DNA of 64,000 nucleotides from contig NC_031768.1 in assembly GCF_001522545.3 (NCBI RefSeq), positions 7,811,555 through 7,875,554 on the forward strand, given 5' to 3'. Positions 23,500 to 32,369 of this stretch are shown piece after piece; the stretch's first letter is position 1, and every line of letters begins with the position of its first letter. This stretch comes from Parus major (lineage: Eukaryota; Chordata; Aves; Passeriformes; Paridae). The position numbers and the translations under genes are program-made. The notes beneath the pieces are model-generated. The model was not told the origin of the DNA. It saw nothing but the letters and a program-made list of their open reading frames with translations, and ran no database searches.

Positions 23500-23870
23500 C
23501 CTCTGCAAACCGCCCACAAATCGCCCTGGAGTCAAAAAGCCCAATCACAAAGACTACAATGAAATATGAAAAGACTGTCTGAAACTCAGAAATAGATGAT
23601 GTTCAGTAATTTTTCCCGTCTCTCTGCTTTTGCTGGAATTAATCAACAATCTCTGCCTGCAATTGCTGGGAGTAATTTATTTCAAGAAATGCAAAGAAAG
23701 AGCATTTAGGATAAATATTTAAATTTCCTCTTCCAGCCCATCCTATTCTCAATCATTGTTTGTGTTCAATTCAGTCAGCTATGCATAAGCTGATGCTCGT
23801 TCTCTGTGCTCTGGATATTTACACATTTTTTTCTCCACTGAATTTCTGATCCCTAAGTCTTTCTTGGGTG
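23500..23870. promoter_or_regulatory. AT-rich motif block with POU-like dyad
   Basis: TCAGCT (23775-23780) and AGCTGA (23788-23793) are exact inverted repeats around ATGCATA, an octamer/POU-type core. Upstream are GGAATTAATCAACAATC and GTAATTTATTTC words. There is no coding frame and no repeat. Candidate enhancer; conservation unknown. Confidence 0.35.
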
Positions 23871-24475
23871 GGGAAAGAATTATGTGAGAAAAATTCCCTC
23901 AGGGACTGAATTCTGGGTGAGGATACATAGGGTCACCCAGGACATGAAGAAACCCTTACAAACAGGTTTGGTGCTCCCAAATGCTTGTGTCTATCTGGGC
24001 CTTTTTGATTTTCTCCCTCTCTGCCTGGGATGGTGAAAGTACTGGTACTGGTACTCAGGGCAGAGTTTCTGTTCAGTGTGAATAGAAATGCAAGAAAGCT
24101 TGGCTCTGGAAGATGTATGTGTGTCAAGTTGTATGGAGCACATAAAAAATGAGGTTGGAGTTTGACATAAAAAAAATAAATGCAGAAGCTTTAGGGTTGC
24201 GGAAACTATTTTAAAATATTTTCCTTTCTTTTTTCTTTACAGGAAAATTACATAAATTGAGCTATGGGAATAATCAAACAAAAGAAAAAAATAAACTTCA
24301 AAGGCAGAGCTTCATGTCTTTCAAACTGAGAAGTCTAAAAAGATGAAGAAATGAGAATAAAGGTTTAATTCTGATCTGTGATTGTGCATGCATGTGTTGG
24401 TCATGGGTTTCCCCCAGTTTCCTGTAGCCAAACATTTATAAACACAGTCTGGAGGGGCCCTGGCTGACCCCCTGC
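23871..24475. other. Unassigned A-rich sequence
   Basis: A-rich runs at 24168-24180 and 24279-24292 and no coding frame of note. No transposon recognised. Confidence 0.45.
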
Positions 24476-24479
24476 CTAA

Positions 24480-24680
24480 CCTGTTTCTCCCCAGCAGGGC
24501 TGTGCTTCCCACTTTGGCGAGCTCTAATTAGCTCCTGCCAACAGAGAGTTGAACTGGAGCGGGCTGGGGGACAGTAATATATAAACTTTAAAGGCAGCTC
24601 ATCCACCACGTGCAATTTGTATTTTACACCTCATGAATTTTAACAGCTAAAGTTATAACTTCACTGTAACCCTCTGTGTG
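24480..24680 (+). promoter_or_regulatory. TATA box plus E-box, possible core promoter
   Basis: A perfect TATATAAA (24578-24585) is preceded by a GC-rich stretch (GAGCGGGCTGGGGG) and followed by CACGTG, a canonical E-box, at 24607-24612, where a start site about 25-30 bp downstream of the TATA box would lie. CTCTAATTAGCTC upstream (about 24522-24535) is a homeodomain-type core. There is no CpG island and no obvious exon, so this is a motif-based suggestion only. Confidence 0.25.
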
Positions 24681-25175
24681 CCGGCACCTCTGCCTTGGCA
24701 CGGGCACGGAGGCTGCGTCACGGCTGCAGCTTGCCTGGCTCAGAGAGGCTTTCCCTGCATCCCTGCCCTCCCTCGGCCAGCAGGGCCAGGCTGAAGGTGC
24801 AGCTTTCACTGCCTGCTCCCCCAGCTCCAGTGCTGCAGCAGTTCCTTTTCTTTCTTCTCCTAAAAGAGCTCAACCTCTTGTTCAAGCCCTTCCTTTCATG
24901 CTGAGTATTAGAGTAGCAAATGGCCTCCAGATACCACTAAGAGGCTGCTTAAAAACAAAATAACAAACATAAAAACGCAGATGACTGCAGCATTGAGTTA
25001 AAAATCTCTGCACTGCTGGCAGGTTTTGCAGAAAGCCGTAGCTGGACAGGTACACGCTTCATCTTCTGTGACTGTCATTTGCACTGCCATTAAAAGTCAA
25101 TGTTGTGACTGTATAACAACACCTCAAAACACTTGGAGGAATCAGAAAGAAGTTTGTTTTTTACAACATGAAAAC
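24681..25175. other. Unassigned non-coding sequence
   Basis: Mixed-composition DNA with opposing frames (24624-24809 minus, 24676-24963 plus) and no recognisable domain. Confidence 0.45.
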
Positions 25176-25179
25176 TGCA

Positions 25180-25470
25180 CACTCAGGTGAGAGCTGGAAC
25201 CTCTGCTCCCCAGTGGTGTTTCATTACAGCACTGAAACTATTAAACCAATTTCCTAGCGCTCGGGTGTGAGGTGCTTGTTGGATTTCCCTAGCCGAACAG
25301 ACCAGCTCAGAAGCCTGCAATTCATTAAACAAGTTATCAGGCAACAGCCTCCCCTGCTCGCTCTTTGGTGTGTCTGCAATCCCTAACTCACAGCTTGGAT
25401 TTTTTCCAGTTTGGTGTAGCGGGAGGGAGATTCTAAGTCCCTTTATTTAGGGCCATGATGCCCCAGCAGG
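25180..25470. promoter_or_regulatory. Constrained-looking non-coding block
   Basis: TTTCATTACAGC, CTATTAAACCAATTTCC and TTCATTAAACAAGTTATC words with retained CpGs (TAGCGCTCGG, CCCTAGCCGAAC) in unique sequence. No frame or repeat. Regulatory role is inference. Confidence 0.3.
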
Positions 25471-25813
25471 TCGATTAGTCGAGTGTGAGTCTCTCTGAGT
25501 GGGGGCTGACAGTGCTGCCCTCAGTGCTGTGGATTCAGCCCCTTACCAAGCCCCCTGCAGCCACTGGGGACGGCTGTAAATGAATCCTTGGGTAGCGGTG
25601 TAGCCGCGGTGGCCAGAGCTCTGCTGGGACCGTGTCCTGTGCTCCATGGCAGGGTTATCAGCCGAGCTGGCAGCTGGCAGCACTGGGAGCTGGCTCAGAG
25701 CAAGCTTAGCTGTCTGGAGGGCATGGTGCAGATGTACCCTGTGGTCAGCCAGCCTGATGTGTGCTGTCAGACCTAAGTAAGCTGTCAGCCCCTTAGCCAA
25801 CACACACGAGCTA

Positions 25814-25917
25814 ACATCCTAAGGCAAGACAATGCTTTAAGACATCCTAAGGTCTTAAAGGCAAGCCATCGTGTTCCTTAATGCAACCTTAAAAAAACCT
25901 TAAAAACCTTAAAAGCC
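25814..25917. repeat. Degenerate CCTAAGG / CCTTAAA repeat
   Basis: ACATCCTAAGG occurs at 25814-25824 and again at 25842-25852. CCTTAA(A)n units then start near 25876, 25887, 25898 and 25907. Directly readable; an old local expansion is the simplest explanation. Confidence 0.65.
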
Positions 25918-27341
25918 AAATCTGGCTTAGGCTTGCCCATCAGCACTCCCTTTCAGGGGGCAGCAGCAACGATGTGTTCCCAGCAGTCCTTTATGTCCTG
26001 GTTGCCACAGAGCTGTACTGGGCTGTTTTTAAATTTTCAGTCTGTACAGGTTGTCTTGTGAAGGGGCAGAGCTGAGGATTTGTTTTCCTTGATGTGATGT
26101 GGGGGACTCTCAGGAGCAATTAGTGGGCCATGGATTCAAAGCCACTGCCTATAGGATAGGGAGGTCTGAGTTACCACACAGAATGAAGGTGTCAGAGGAA
26201 AGTGGTACAACGGGTCAGTTTTCACCATCTCTCATCAAACCTAGAACTGCCTATAAAACTGGGCCCCTTGCTGCCATCCTGGAGCCACCACACATCCCTT
26301 GATGATTTTGCAAGAGGCTGTGCTGAGTGCTGGTACATCCAGCTGCTGCCTGCTCTACCCATCATGAATGAGAAGCAGGAAAAACTGGCCTGTGCTGAGG
26401 TCTGTGTGGCTGCAGCTGGATGGCTACCGATGGTGAAGTTTGCCGGGCAGCCTCCCAGGAGCATCCCTCCCAGGAAAAAATCTGGTGTTTTGGAAGCACT
26501 GCAGTCAGGCAGGGACAGACTCACCCTCCTCTTTAGCTCTCCTTTTGCCCTTCCTTGGGGTGAGGTGATGACAGCGGATGACAAAGGGGCTGCGGATGCT
26601 CGTCAGTGCCGGGCTGTGCTGTGCACTTAGGCTGGCGCTCAGTAGTGCGGGAAGGCCTTTTCTTCCAGGCCTTTGCATTTGCAATTTGAATTTAATCCCG
26701 TGAGCTAAAGATAGCTCTGGCTCGCCTATTGTTCCTCCAGCTGGCAACAGCTTTATTTCTTTGATGCTTTCAGTTCTCGGTCGTTTCCAAGGAACAGACA
26801 GACGCTGCTAACACAGAGCCTGTCCCAGCACTGTGTCACGCTGGTCACCGCGCTCACTCTCCCGGCCCTCCCTTCGGTGCTCAGCTTCCCACTGGCAAGG
26901 TCTCCTGCAGACACTGCAGGTTTCCCTCTTGCTGGCATGGGATGACTTCAGAGCTGCTCCCCAGTGGCTCCTCAAGGAGCAAGAGCTATCCTCAGGAGCA
27001 GATCTTTCATGAAAGTCTTGCTCAGATATTTGTTAATTTGTCTTACTACCATTACTCCATTGGAAGAAGTAAGTGATGTGCTCCTTTCCTATATTCTTGG
27101 TGGCTGTTTGGGTTTATCTGTGTACCTCTCTAACCCACCTTTATTGTCTATCTCTCTGGTAAGAATTCAGTCATCACTTTTTTTAGGAGCTTTCTGTGTC
27201 ATGTCAAGCCAAGGAAGTGCAGGCTCTTCAAGGTCACTGAATGCATATTTGTTTCTCAAGTAGTTGGAACAATGATTTGAAGTGGATTAATATTGGCAAG
27301 CTCTTATGTTTGTTTAGGTTTGTATGTGGTAGATGTGCATC

Positions 27342-27364
27342 ACACATATATCTATCATATGTGT
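27342..27364. other. 8-bp inverted repeat, 7-base loop
   Basis: ACACATAT (27342-27349) and ATATGTGT (27357-27364) pair exactly. The surrounding sequence is TA/TG-rich, so this is probably a microsatellite-like accident. Confidence 0.6.
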
Positions 27365-27424
27365 CATACACATTATGCTTTATATGTGATTTGGTAATTT
27401 CAAGGACAAAAATGGGGTGCCTTT

Positions 27425-27620
27425 CCAAAAATTGAATTTGGGATTGTTCCATGCTAATTTGTGTTGTTAATTAGCTATAGCAGGCAGCCAATAAAGCAAC
27501 GCAAATGATTTCAGCTTCCTTAGGAAATGTGCCAATACGAACGCAAATACTGATTTATATGTGGAATTTTCACAGCGCCTCTTGGTGAAACTCATTCATT
27601 AAATTTAATAAACCTGCCGT
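27425..27620. promoter_or_regulatory. Block with paired AACGCAAAT octamer-like sites
   Basis: AACGCAAAT occurs twice (27498-27506 and 27540-27548), 42 bp apart in the same orientation, each followed by GATTT within one to four bases. A GTTGTTAATTAGC homeodomain core lies upstream (about 27462) and CATTAAATTTAATAAACC downstream. Retained CpG in an octamer-like word, twice, in unique AT-rich DNA suggests selection, but this is inference. Confidence 0.4.
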
Positions 27621-27624
27621 GGTT

Positions 27625-27870
27625 GCAGGCTGCTGGCGAACACTTGGCGACCTGGAAGAGGGAGAGCACTGGATGGGTGGCTCCCTCCCTGGGTGTATCA
27701 GCAGCTCCCATCCCGCTGGCAGGGAGGGAGGGAGAGCCTCGCAGCCCCCCAAGCCGCAGCGGTGATTTCCCGGCTCCGTCGGGAAGCGCTGCTGGTTCAC
27801 ACCGCTGGCACGCTGCCCGAAGGGAGCACGGAGCCACAAGGAGCTGCACGGGACACGAATGCAAACGACA
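27625..27870. other. CpG-enriched stretch
   Basis: About 15 CpG in the 180 bp from 27690, denser than surroundings, directly after the motif block. The two minus and two plus frames here (96-121 codons) overlap in four frames, a sign of GC-driven openness. It is too small for a confident island. Confidence 0.3.
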
Positions 27871-28640
27871 TTCAACAGGGACGCTTCCCTTCCTGCAGCA
27901 GAAAAAGGCGCTCCTACATGGAGGTGATATTGCAAAAATCAAACTCAGCACAAGGAGAACTCTGCTTCTGGGTTTCCAGGTAAACTAAAGGAAGTTATAT
28001 GGGGCAGGTGAACTGAGGGGAATAACTGCAGCCTTTTCCCCTTTTCTGGAGGTTGTCCTAATGCCACAGAAGTCTCTATGTGAGAGCATAACATCAATAC
28101 TGCATTTAAGTATTTCTCTGCACTCCATCCTGCCCCAGTTCCTGGTTTGGGACAGAATGAGGATCTCAAATAAAAGTACTCTGCAGCAGAACACCATTTG
28201 GAAAACTGGCCATGAAGGATGGCAGACACTTCAGCAGAGTGGAAGGAGATGTAAAGTTTTCCAGGAGAGGATTATTGAGTGGCCTTAGGGGTGGACAGAC
28301 TCCAGAAACATCAGTTATTTACTTAAGCATGTATGTTTTGGGCTTTGAGGATCTTATACAACTGGGAGTCAAGATCTCCCCATGCAGACCTCTAGGACTT
28401 CCCACACAGCTGCTGGGGTGCTCTTCTCCAAGTTTGAGGAGTGTCAGACTGAGAGGAGCTGTGTTTTGTCCCTGAAGTCAAAGGAAGCAGGCACTGCCTT
28501 GATAAAGTTGTCAGTGAATGGTCATCAACATCAGACATGATCTGAGTATCCCCAGGGTGCTCCAGGAAATGTGTGTACCTGTTCACTGCTGTGCTGAGTC
28601 CATGCTTGACCTCTGCAAGTACATCCATCTGGTACTTCTG
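27871..28640. other. Unassigned non-coding sequence
   Basis: No supported gene, RNA or transposon. Confidence 0.45.
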
Positions 28641-28649
28641 AAAAGAATA

Positions 28650-28870
28650 ACAGCATGTTGAAGTAAATTTTGATCATCTGTACTACATGTGAGACCTGAA
28701 GCCTTTCTGTAAGAGGATTCTGATATTCTGATTTAAGGCATGAAATGAAACTGTTTGTGAAGGCAGAGTTTGCCCCCGTGTTTCAGGCAAAGCAACACTG
28801 ATGATTTTAATTGCATGTGCCCTTGGAGGGAGCAATGACAGCAGCTCCATTGATTTGACTTCAGTCTGTG
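28650..28870. promoter_or_regulatory. Weak constrained-looking block
   Basis: AAGTAAATTTTGATCATC, TGATTTAAGGC and TGATGATTTTAATTGCATG words in unique sequence. Candidate only, by texture. Confidence 0.2.
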
Positions 28871-30810
28871 GTCAGTAGCAAGCACAAAAACTTAAGAGGA
28901 AAAGGATGTGTCTGACAGAAAGAAAAATAAGGGCTTTCTCCCTGTTGGGAGCCTTGTGGAAGACATTTATTAGTGACACTGGGCAAGACAAGTCTGCACT
29001 ACAGGGGCTGGGCAGGCTGCAGACCTGTGTACACAGCAGTATGAGGGAACATGCTGAGATGCCTCGTGCTGCTGGTGTTGTGCTCTGGGGGACATCCTTA
29101 AGGAGGGAACCTCCCCATCTGTCAGAAAAAGAGATATGATTTTGCTTGTCAAGGAGATTAAAGGCACCATGGTGCAGGAGGGAGACCCATCACCACAATG
29201 CTGACAGCTGTGGCAATTCATCTGGAGGCCATCTAATGTAGCTCATAAATGGGGTTCCAGCATCTGAAGGGACATAAGAATTACTTTACATTCCTCTTCT
29301 TATTTTATGTTATTAATAAAGAAGTTTTATTATTACACTACTTGCCGTTGTGCCTTCCTCATTGACATCCAGAGACATCCCTGCACCTCCCTGTGCAGAA
29401 TGCCCTTTTGTGCCCCTTGAAGTCCCTCAGAGGGGCTGGTTCATGAGGAGCTGGTCCAGGCTCTTTCAGGCTGAAGAAGACTGGGGTTTGCTCATTCTGT
29501 GGGCAGGTTCCCAGCCCGGGGAGCACAGCAGTCAGAGTGCAGGCGGAGTGCAGGCAGCTCACTGCTACTCCTTGTGCGTGTGACAGGAGCCAGGGTGAGA
29601 GGCCACAACGGCGTGCCGGGGGCTGGACAGCTGGATCCAGCCAAGGGGGCCGCTGATTCAACCTTCCCACCTACGAGGAGAAACAGCTGCTGCTGCCAGT
29701 GCAGACAGAGCACACAGCAAAGCCATGGTGCTAGCTTCCCAGCCCGGGTGATCCTCCCCCTCCTGGGCCGCTGCCTGCCAGGATGAGTCACGCTTGCTGC
29801 TGGAGCCGGGGCTTGGTCCCATGCCAGGAGCGCACTCTGGAGGGAGACCGCAGAGAAATACAGAATAATTTGCAAATCCATAAAAAACCCCAGCTCTTCC
29901 CAGCGCGGGTCTCTCAGCAGGTGCCAGAGCGCATTTATAGCAGGTGTCACCTGCCTGTGTGGCTCCTGGGGGACAGGCCCCTGTGCCAGGTGACCTGTGG
30001 TGTGCTGGGGATGGGCTGTGAGTGCCAGAGCACGTTGGTGCCTGTGCGTGGGATGGGGCTGCTCCCACCACAGGACCTCGTGAGCCATCAGCCGGGGCAC
30101 ACGTGGTGACGCTGTGCCGCAAGCGGAGAGGAACCCCACTAGCCATAAAATGGCATGGAAGACCCCCAGGAGTCTTGTAGAACAGAATGGTGGAGTGTAA
30201 TGAATAGTCAGACATATGGTAAAAATGAATTAATGTCGAGTTGCCATCCACTCTGCCATTTTTTGCTTTCAGTTTCCCCGCTGTGCCTGTCTCCTGGCAT
30301 CGCTGAATCTTGATTCAGGGAGAGGCAGCCAAGTAGCTTCCTGTGAAGCCAACATCACATCCTAAGTTGGCCAACAACTTGGTAGTGCTTTCTCCTGGCT
30401 CCATCTGGCTGGGCCTCTCTCCCCTGGCCTGGTGGAGAGTGACCCAGCCCCAGGGGCACGGGTCTGTGTCTCTACCCCTCTGGCAGGGAGCCACCTGCCC
30501 TCGGAGGATGCCAGCCGATGGTGAGCATAAGTGCCTTCAAGCAGGAGCTGCTGAGAGCACGTCAGAACAAGTCCTGAATCTCAGGTCTCCCAGCTGCAGA
30601 AGCAGTGGCCCCAATCCAGGACTGCAGAAGGTTCACGTGGAGCTCCTGGAGAGCTCTGTGACTGAGGTGTGACGGCTTGTCTGCTGTCTGGGGGATGCTG
30701 GCTGTTTCAGCAATGTCCTGATAAACAGGAAAGGTCCAGCCTGGTGGAGCAAACATGAAGGAATGACTTTTGAGAGCCTGATACATTGCTATAGGCAGCA
30801 CCAGTGCCGA
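28871..30810. other. Unassigned non-coding sequence
   Basis: 29240-29340 is AT-rich and contains AATAAAG (about 29319), but there is no transcript evidence. Large mirrored frames (29492-30139 minus, 215 codons; 29658-30251 minus, 197 codons; 29783-30109 plus) share GC-rich DNA and show no domain. 30160-30260 is a short AT-rich unique stretch with GAATTAATGTCGAG. Confidence 0.45.
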
Positions 30811-30850
30811 TGTGTGTGTGTGCTTGTGTGGGTGCACATCTGCATGTGCG
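30811..30850. repeat. Imperfect (TG)n microsatellite
   Basis: TG dinucleotide run with interruptions (TGCTTGTGTGGGTGCACATC). Directly readable. Confidence 0.8.
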
Positions 30851-31480
30851 TACCTTGAATAATCCTAATTTCCCCACTAAGAAGTAAAAGACCACCAGGT
30901 ACCAGGAGTCAGTTTATGAACTGTAAGTACACCATACAAAACTTGCATAGTCCAAGAATTGGATGGGGCAGAAGAGGGCAGGAATATTATATCCATCCTC
31001 TGCCTTCCTGCTGCAGCCTTTTCATCCACAAGCATCTCTTCTTGTGCTGCACACAGCGCAGATGGGCTCTCTCCAAAATGAGTGTGCTGCTTCTCTGCCC
31101 TTGGAACCTCAATTTGAGCTTGAAGGCCTCAAGGAGTAAACCAGAGGGGCAGGAGCAGGGCTGGGTGGTGTGCAGGTAGGGAATGTTCTCTGCCGGGATA
31201 CACGGGGAGCCTGCCTGCCTGCCTGCGGGTGCAGCTGGAGGAGCTCGATGGCAGCAGCGCAGGCTGAGGCAGGCGTTTGCATGTGTGTGAATGCACGTGT
31301 GCATCCGTGCCACAGAATATGGAAACTCTTGTGCTAAAAGGGTGAAAGAGGAGCTATAGCCTGGGGACACGTATTTGGCTGCAGCCACACCTCTTCTTGC
31401 TCCTGGGTACCTCAATCCTGGAGTGGGGAGCATCGCAGCCGCTTCCCTCACCGCAGCACCCGCAGCCCCTTGCAGCGCTG
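30851..31480. other. Unassigned non-coding sequence
   Basis: Includes a short (GCCT)4 run at 31209-31226 and a TG/CA-rich stretch near 31275-31310. A 154-codon minus frame (30987-31451) has no recognisable motif. Confidence 0.45.
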
Positions 31481-32087
31481 TGCGGCTTTAATCAAGGCTC
31501 CTCGCTGAAAGCAAGCTTCCTCTTCTTCAGGAAAAAAAATCCTCGCTGACATAAAAACAGCTGTGGCCGTACAGATCCTATTCTTGGATTTCTTGGGAAA
31601 AAGGGACTGCTTGTAGGGGCTAAAGGGCAGGAGACGTAGGTCGAGTACTTGTGCTCCGCTGCTGGCTCAGCCGCTGAATTCTCACGTGACGGGAGGCAAG
31701 TCACTTATTTTTTATATTATATAGGATGAGCGGAGAGATAGGAAGAGAAGAAGAGGACAGTGCTATTAAGCAATCTTTGTGAAGCGATTTAAAATCCACA
31801 GTGGAAAAAGCCATAAATGTCACATCACATTCATTACTGAGCAGCGGCGGCTGCGGCCGTGGCTCGCAGCGAGTCGCTGTGGCCGGGCCAGCCTTGGCAG
31901 GCTGTTCCCCTGCCGCCAGGATCTGTCCCTCCCACTGCCGCCTCCCGAAGTAATTTTTATTATCCAGCAATCACCTGTGACCCTGAGATATTTTTAATGC
32001 CTGCATTTTTAGTGCTGCTGTTCTGCGGGCGCGGGGCTGTTCATCCAGGCAGAGTGGCCCTCCCTGCCGCTGCTGCTGATGCTGCCG

Positions 32088-32143
32088 CCTCCTCCTCTTC
32101 TCCTTCTCCTCCTTCTCCTCCTCCTCCTCCTCCTCCTCCTCCC
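32088..32143. repeat. (CCT)n trinucleotide tract
   Basis: CCT/CTT triplets over 56 bp, pure towards the end. On the minus strand it reads as a Glu/Lys-rich run, which is the only reason for a frame there. Confidence 0.9.
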
Positions 32144-32245
32144 TTGGGCGCCTGGGTTCCATCCCTTGCGCAGGCAGCCTGCTCCTGCCGCCCACAGCGG
32201 AGATCAGACGCAGCGGCAGCTGGGGGAACAATTGGGTGCCAAATT

Positions 32246-32284
32246 AGAGCGGCTCTTCAAGTAATTGACTGATTGAGCCGCTCT
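32246..32284. other. Perfect 10-bp stem, 19-base loop hairpin
   Basis: AGAGCGGCTC (32246-32255) is the exact reverse complement of GAGCCGCTCT (32275-32284). The 19-base loop contains AAGTAATTGACTGATT, with homeodomain and TGACTGAT words. The stem is GC-rich (7 of 10 pairs) and has three CpG-type positions counting both arms. It is not a histone 3' stem-loop (stem and loop differ) and too short for a microRNA precursor. It ends seven bases before a poly-A tract and an assembly gap. Confidence 0.6.
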
Positions 32285-32291
32285 CCTACTG

Positions 32292-32313
32292 AAAAAAAAA
32301 AAAAAAAAAAAAA
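32292..32313 (+). repeat. Poly-A tract bordering gap
   Basis: Twenty-two A residues run into the N stretch; A-rich sequence resumes after the gap (32349-32367). Confidence 0.9.
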
Positions 32314-32348
32314 NNNNNNNNNNNNNNNNNNNNNNNNNNNNNNNNNNN
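32314..32348. other. Assembly gap (35 N)
   Basis: Thirty-five N flanked by A-rich sequence on both sides, so the missing bases are probably a long A homopolymer that could not be resolved. Confidence 0.95.
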
Positions 32349-32369
32349 AAAGGAAAAAAAAAAAAAAGG

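Larger units (their letters stand above)
25471..27420. other. Unassigned non-coding sequence with minor repeats
   Basis: No gene is supported. Mirrored frames at 26202-26630 plus and 26222-26584 minus lack domains. 25814-25917 contains a degenerate short repeat. 27330-27390 is TA/TG-rich with an 8-bp inverted repeat (27342-27349 and 27357-27364). Confidence 0.45.
31485..32290. promoter_or_regulatory. Constrained-looking block with hairpin and CpG clusters
   Basis: 31770-31850 reads as unique AT-rich sequence (AGCGATTTAAAATCC, CCATAAATGTCACATC, CATTCATTACTGAGC) passing directly into a CpG cluster (GCGGCGGCTGCGGCCG). 31945-32010 has GTAATTTTTATTATCCAGC and ATATTTTTAATGCC. 32220-32290 has CAATTGGGTGCC and the hairpin at 32246-32284. 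The frames (31859-32272 plus, 31971-32231 minus) are driven by the CTC tract and not supported as genes. Candidate regulatory element or non-coding exon. Confidence 0.35.

Noticed and set aside
29350..29500. Possible second CR1 fragment (GAGGGGCTGGTTC..., GGCTGAAGAAG words)
   Set aside because: Word matches are short and not in CR1 order; not distinguishable from chance.
29492..30251. 215- and 197-codon minus frames
   Set aside because: Two frames of the same strand are open over the same bases, plus a plus-strand frame; composition explains them.
31971..32231. Minus-strand protein with a long Glu run
   Set aside because: The Glu run is the (CCT)n tract read on the minus strand; the rest has no domain and overlaps a plus frame.
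32246..32284. Hairpin as a histone 3' stem-loop or a microRNA precursor
   Set aside because: Stem and loop do not match the histone stem-loop, and 10 bp with a 19-base loop is too short for a microRNA precursor.
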